The position numbers and the translations under genes were made by a program. This document shows positions 6,197 to 7,115 of a DNA stretch of 7,115 nt, piece after piece. Below the pieces are notes generated by a model. It was not told where the DNA came from. It worked only from the letters and a program-made list of their open reading frames with translations, and ran no database searches. This stretch comes from CAG-533 sp963645165 (lineage in GTDB: Bacteria; Bacillota_I; Bacilli_A; RF39; UBA660), in contig CAVIQT010000063.1 in NCBI GenBank assembly GCA_963645165.1, forward strand, positions 1 to 7,115. Direction: 5' to 3'. Every line of letters starts with the position of its first letter. Position 1 is the first letter of the stretch.

Positions 6197-7115
6197 TTAG
6201 CTTGTTCTTACATCACGAATTATGACGATTCCTGATCCTCCAGCACCTGCATTTGCGGGATAAATACTACCGCCGCCGCCTCCGCCACGGTTTGCAGTTC
6301 CAGAACCAGCAGTGCCGCCATCATTGGTGCCACCACCAGCATATAAACCGCCGGACCCACCACCAGTTCCGCCGCCGCCTCCGCCGCCGCCGACTAGAAA
6401 GGCATCAATATAAATTAAACCATTAACTGTTAAGGTTCCACTAGTAGGTAGTTTTAATCTCCATGTATGTGTACCATCATCATTTTCTGTGTCAGATATT
6501 AAAGTACAATTACCAGTATAAGTTATAAGTGGATCATCAGATATAGCCCCACTTGCTGTATTTGCACAGTTAAGTCTTGTTTGTAATACTTCATAAGTTA
6601 CTTTTAGTACTTCAGTAAAGTCTACTCTGCAAGTTGTTAAACTTCTATCTAATTCATATACATCAATTACCCAGCCTTTATCAGCAGTATACTTAAATAC
6701 TCCTCTTGCAGTAGAAGTAGTACCGTTTTTATATAAACAAGTTATACCTGTTTCGTAATTAGGTTCAGTAGGAAATGTTTCTACTTCAACTCCATTAACA
6801 TACGCTATTATAGATAAGTTCCCTTCTAAAGAACCAGGTGTATATTTAGTACCTATTTGATTAGTTAATGCAAGTTCATTATGAGAATAACCCACATTTA
6901 AATTCACTTGTACATAATAATTGTTTTCGCTTTGATTATCTGTTACAAGAGTTATTGATTTTGATTTTCCTGATTTTATTGTACCACTAACATCTGGTGT
7001 ATCTTTATGATATGCTATTTCAATAGTATTTGGTGTATCTATAAAGTTTGTACAATTTACATCAGTACATACTTTATATGTTATTTCATATTTAGTATCA
7101 ATGTTATTTTTTGAT
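6197..7115 (-). CDS. Probable cell-surface protein with C-terminal glycine-rich domain (N-terminus outside window)
   Basis: The frame is open from the window edge to a TAA at 6197-6199, giving 305 visible codons. A GTG at 6905-6907 could be called as a start, but it has no ribosome site and 69 in-frame codons precede it without a stop, so the gene is partial at its 5' end. Visible residues 1-240 are rich in Thr, Asn, Val and Tyr in alternating, beta-strand-like patterns, as in extracellular beta-sandwich modules. Six cysteines (in KVC, VNC, ITC, TTC, LNC and GNC) could pair if exported. Residues about 242-295 are a glycine-rich domain that opens FLVGGGGGGGG and closes GAGGSGIVIIR, a pattern known from bacterial surface proteins and phage tail fibres. 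The C-terminus is not a sortase signal and has no membrane helix, so any anchor must lie in the missing part. The precise role is unknown. The preceding gene is not visible. Confidence 0.75.
   Translation of the reverse strand, partial: SKNNIDTKYEITYKVCTDVNCTNFIDTPNTIEIAYHKDTPDVSGTIKSGKSKSITLVTDNQSENNYYVQVNLNVGYSHNELALTNQIGTKYTPGSLEGNLSIIAYVNGVEVETFPTEPNYETGITCLYKNGTTSTARGVFKYTADKGWVIDVYELDRSLTTCRVDFTEVLKVTYEVLQTRLNCANTASGAISDDPLITYTGNCTLISDTENDDGTHTWRLKLPTSGTLTVNGLIYIDAFLVGGGGGGGGTGGGSGGLYAGGGTNDGGTAGSGTANRGGGGGGSIYPANAGAGGSGIVIIRDVRTS
6236..6395 (-). repeat. GC-rich CCG-type tract with a 17-bp direct repeat, encoding the glycine-rich domain
   Basis: Between 6241 and 6395 a hand count gives 100 G/C of 155 bases, far above the surrounding AT-rich sequence. 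The 17-mer CCGCCGCCGCCTCCGCC occurs identically at 6270-6286 and 6369-6385 (plus strand). Both encode runs of glycine in the minus-strand gene, using GGC and GGA codons. Such tracts are prone to replication slippage, so length variation between strains is plausible. Confidence 0.75.

Noticed and set aside
6270..6385. CRISPR-like or other spaced repeat array
   Set aside because: Only two copies of the 17-mer exist, both lie in frame in a glycine-coding gene, and nothing resembles a leader or regular spacers.
6197..6907. Complete 236-residue gene starting at the GTG at 6907
   Set aside because: The frame is open for 69 more codons up to the window edge with the same composition, and no ribosome binding site precedes the GTG. 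The gene is therefore partial, not a complete 236-residue protein.
1..7115. Alternative genetic code (TGA as Trp) as in Mollicutes
   Set aside because: Trp is encoded by TGG in polA and in the glycine-rich gene, and no conserved frame needs a TGA read through. The sequence does not require code 4.

Overview
The window is strongly AT-rich, with nearly all third codon positions A or T. Every convincing gene lies on the minus strand, so transcription runs from high to low coordinates. The gene content (sepF, divIVA, a Bacillus-type polA followed by mutM), AGGAGG-type ribosome binding sites and TATAAT-like -10 boxes point to a walled, low-GC Firmicute. An uncultured gut member of the Bacilli, such as the Erysipelotrichales or RF39-like lineages, would fit, but the genus cannot be read from this sequence. 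Tryptophan is encoded by TGG and TAA/TAG end all the intact genes, so nothing requires a recoded TGA.

Layout in transcription order. (1) 7115-6197: the C-terminal part of a large, probably cell-surface protein that enters from outside the window. It ends in a glycine-rich domain encoded by a striking GC-rich island and is closed by a terminator. (2) 6102-5244: a two-gene division operon, sepF then divIVA, with its own promoter and a terminator hairpin that begins inside the last codons of divIVA. (3) 5183-1807: polA then mutM, a DNA repair operon ending in a terminator just after mutM. (4) 1806-1488: a short accessory stretch holding an A-tract region, a well-formed promoter, a strong ribosome binding site and what looks like a decayed remnant of a dinD-type (BRO-N/DNA-damage-inducible protein D) gene. 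(5) 1487-1: two tandem paralogous genes for small single-pass membrane proteins of unknown function; the second is cut by the window edge and its full reading frame was reconstructed by hand.

How the genes work together. SepF and DivIVA are membrane-associated division proteins: SepF tethers FtsZ, and DivIVA marks curved septal or polar membrane. PolA and MutM both act in base excision repair; MutM removes 8-oxoguanine and nicks the strand, and Pol I fills the gap. The remainder is accessory. The dinD relic suggests insertion and decay downstream of the repair operon, and the duplicated membrane proteins now sit behind its promoter. No complete new system is visible. The least explained items are the tandem membrane paralogs and the glycine-rich surface protein.
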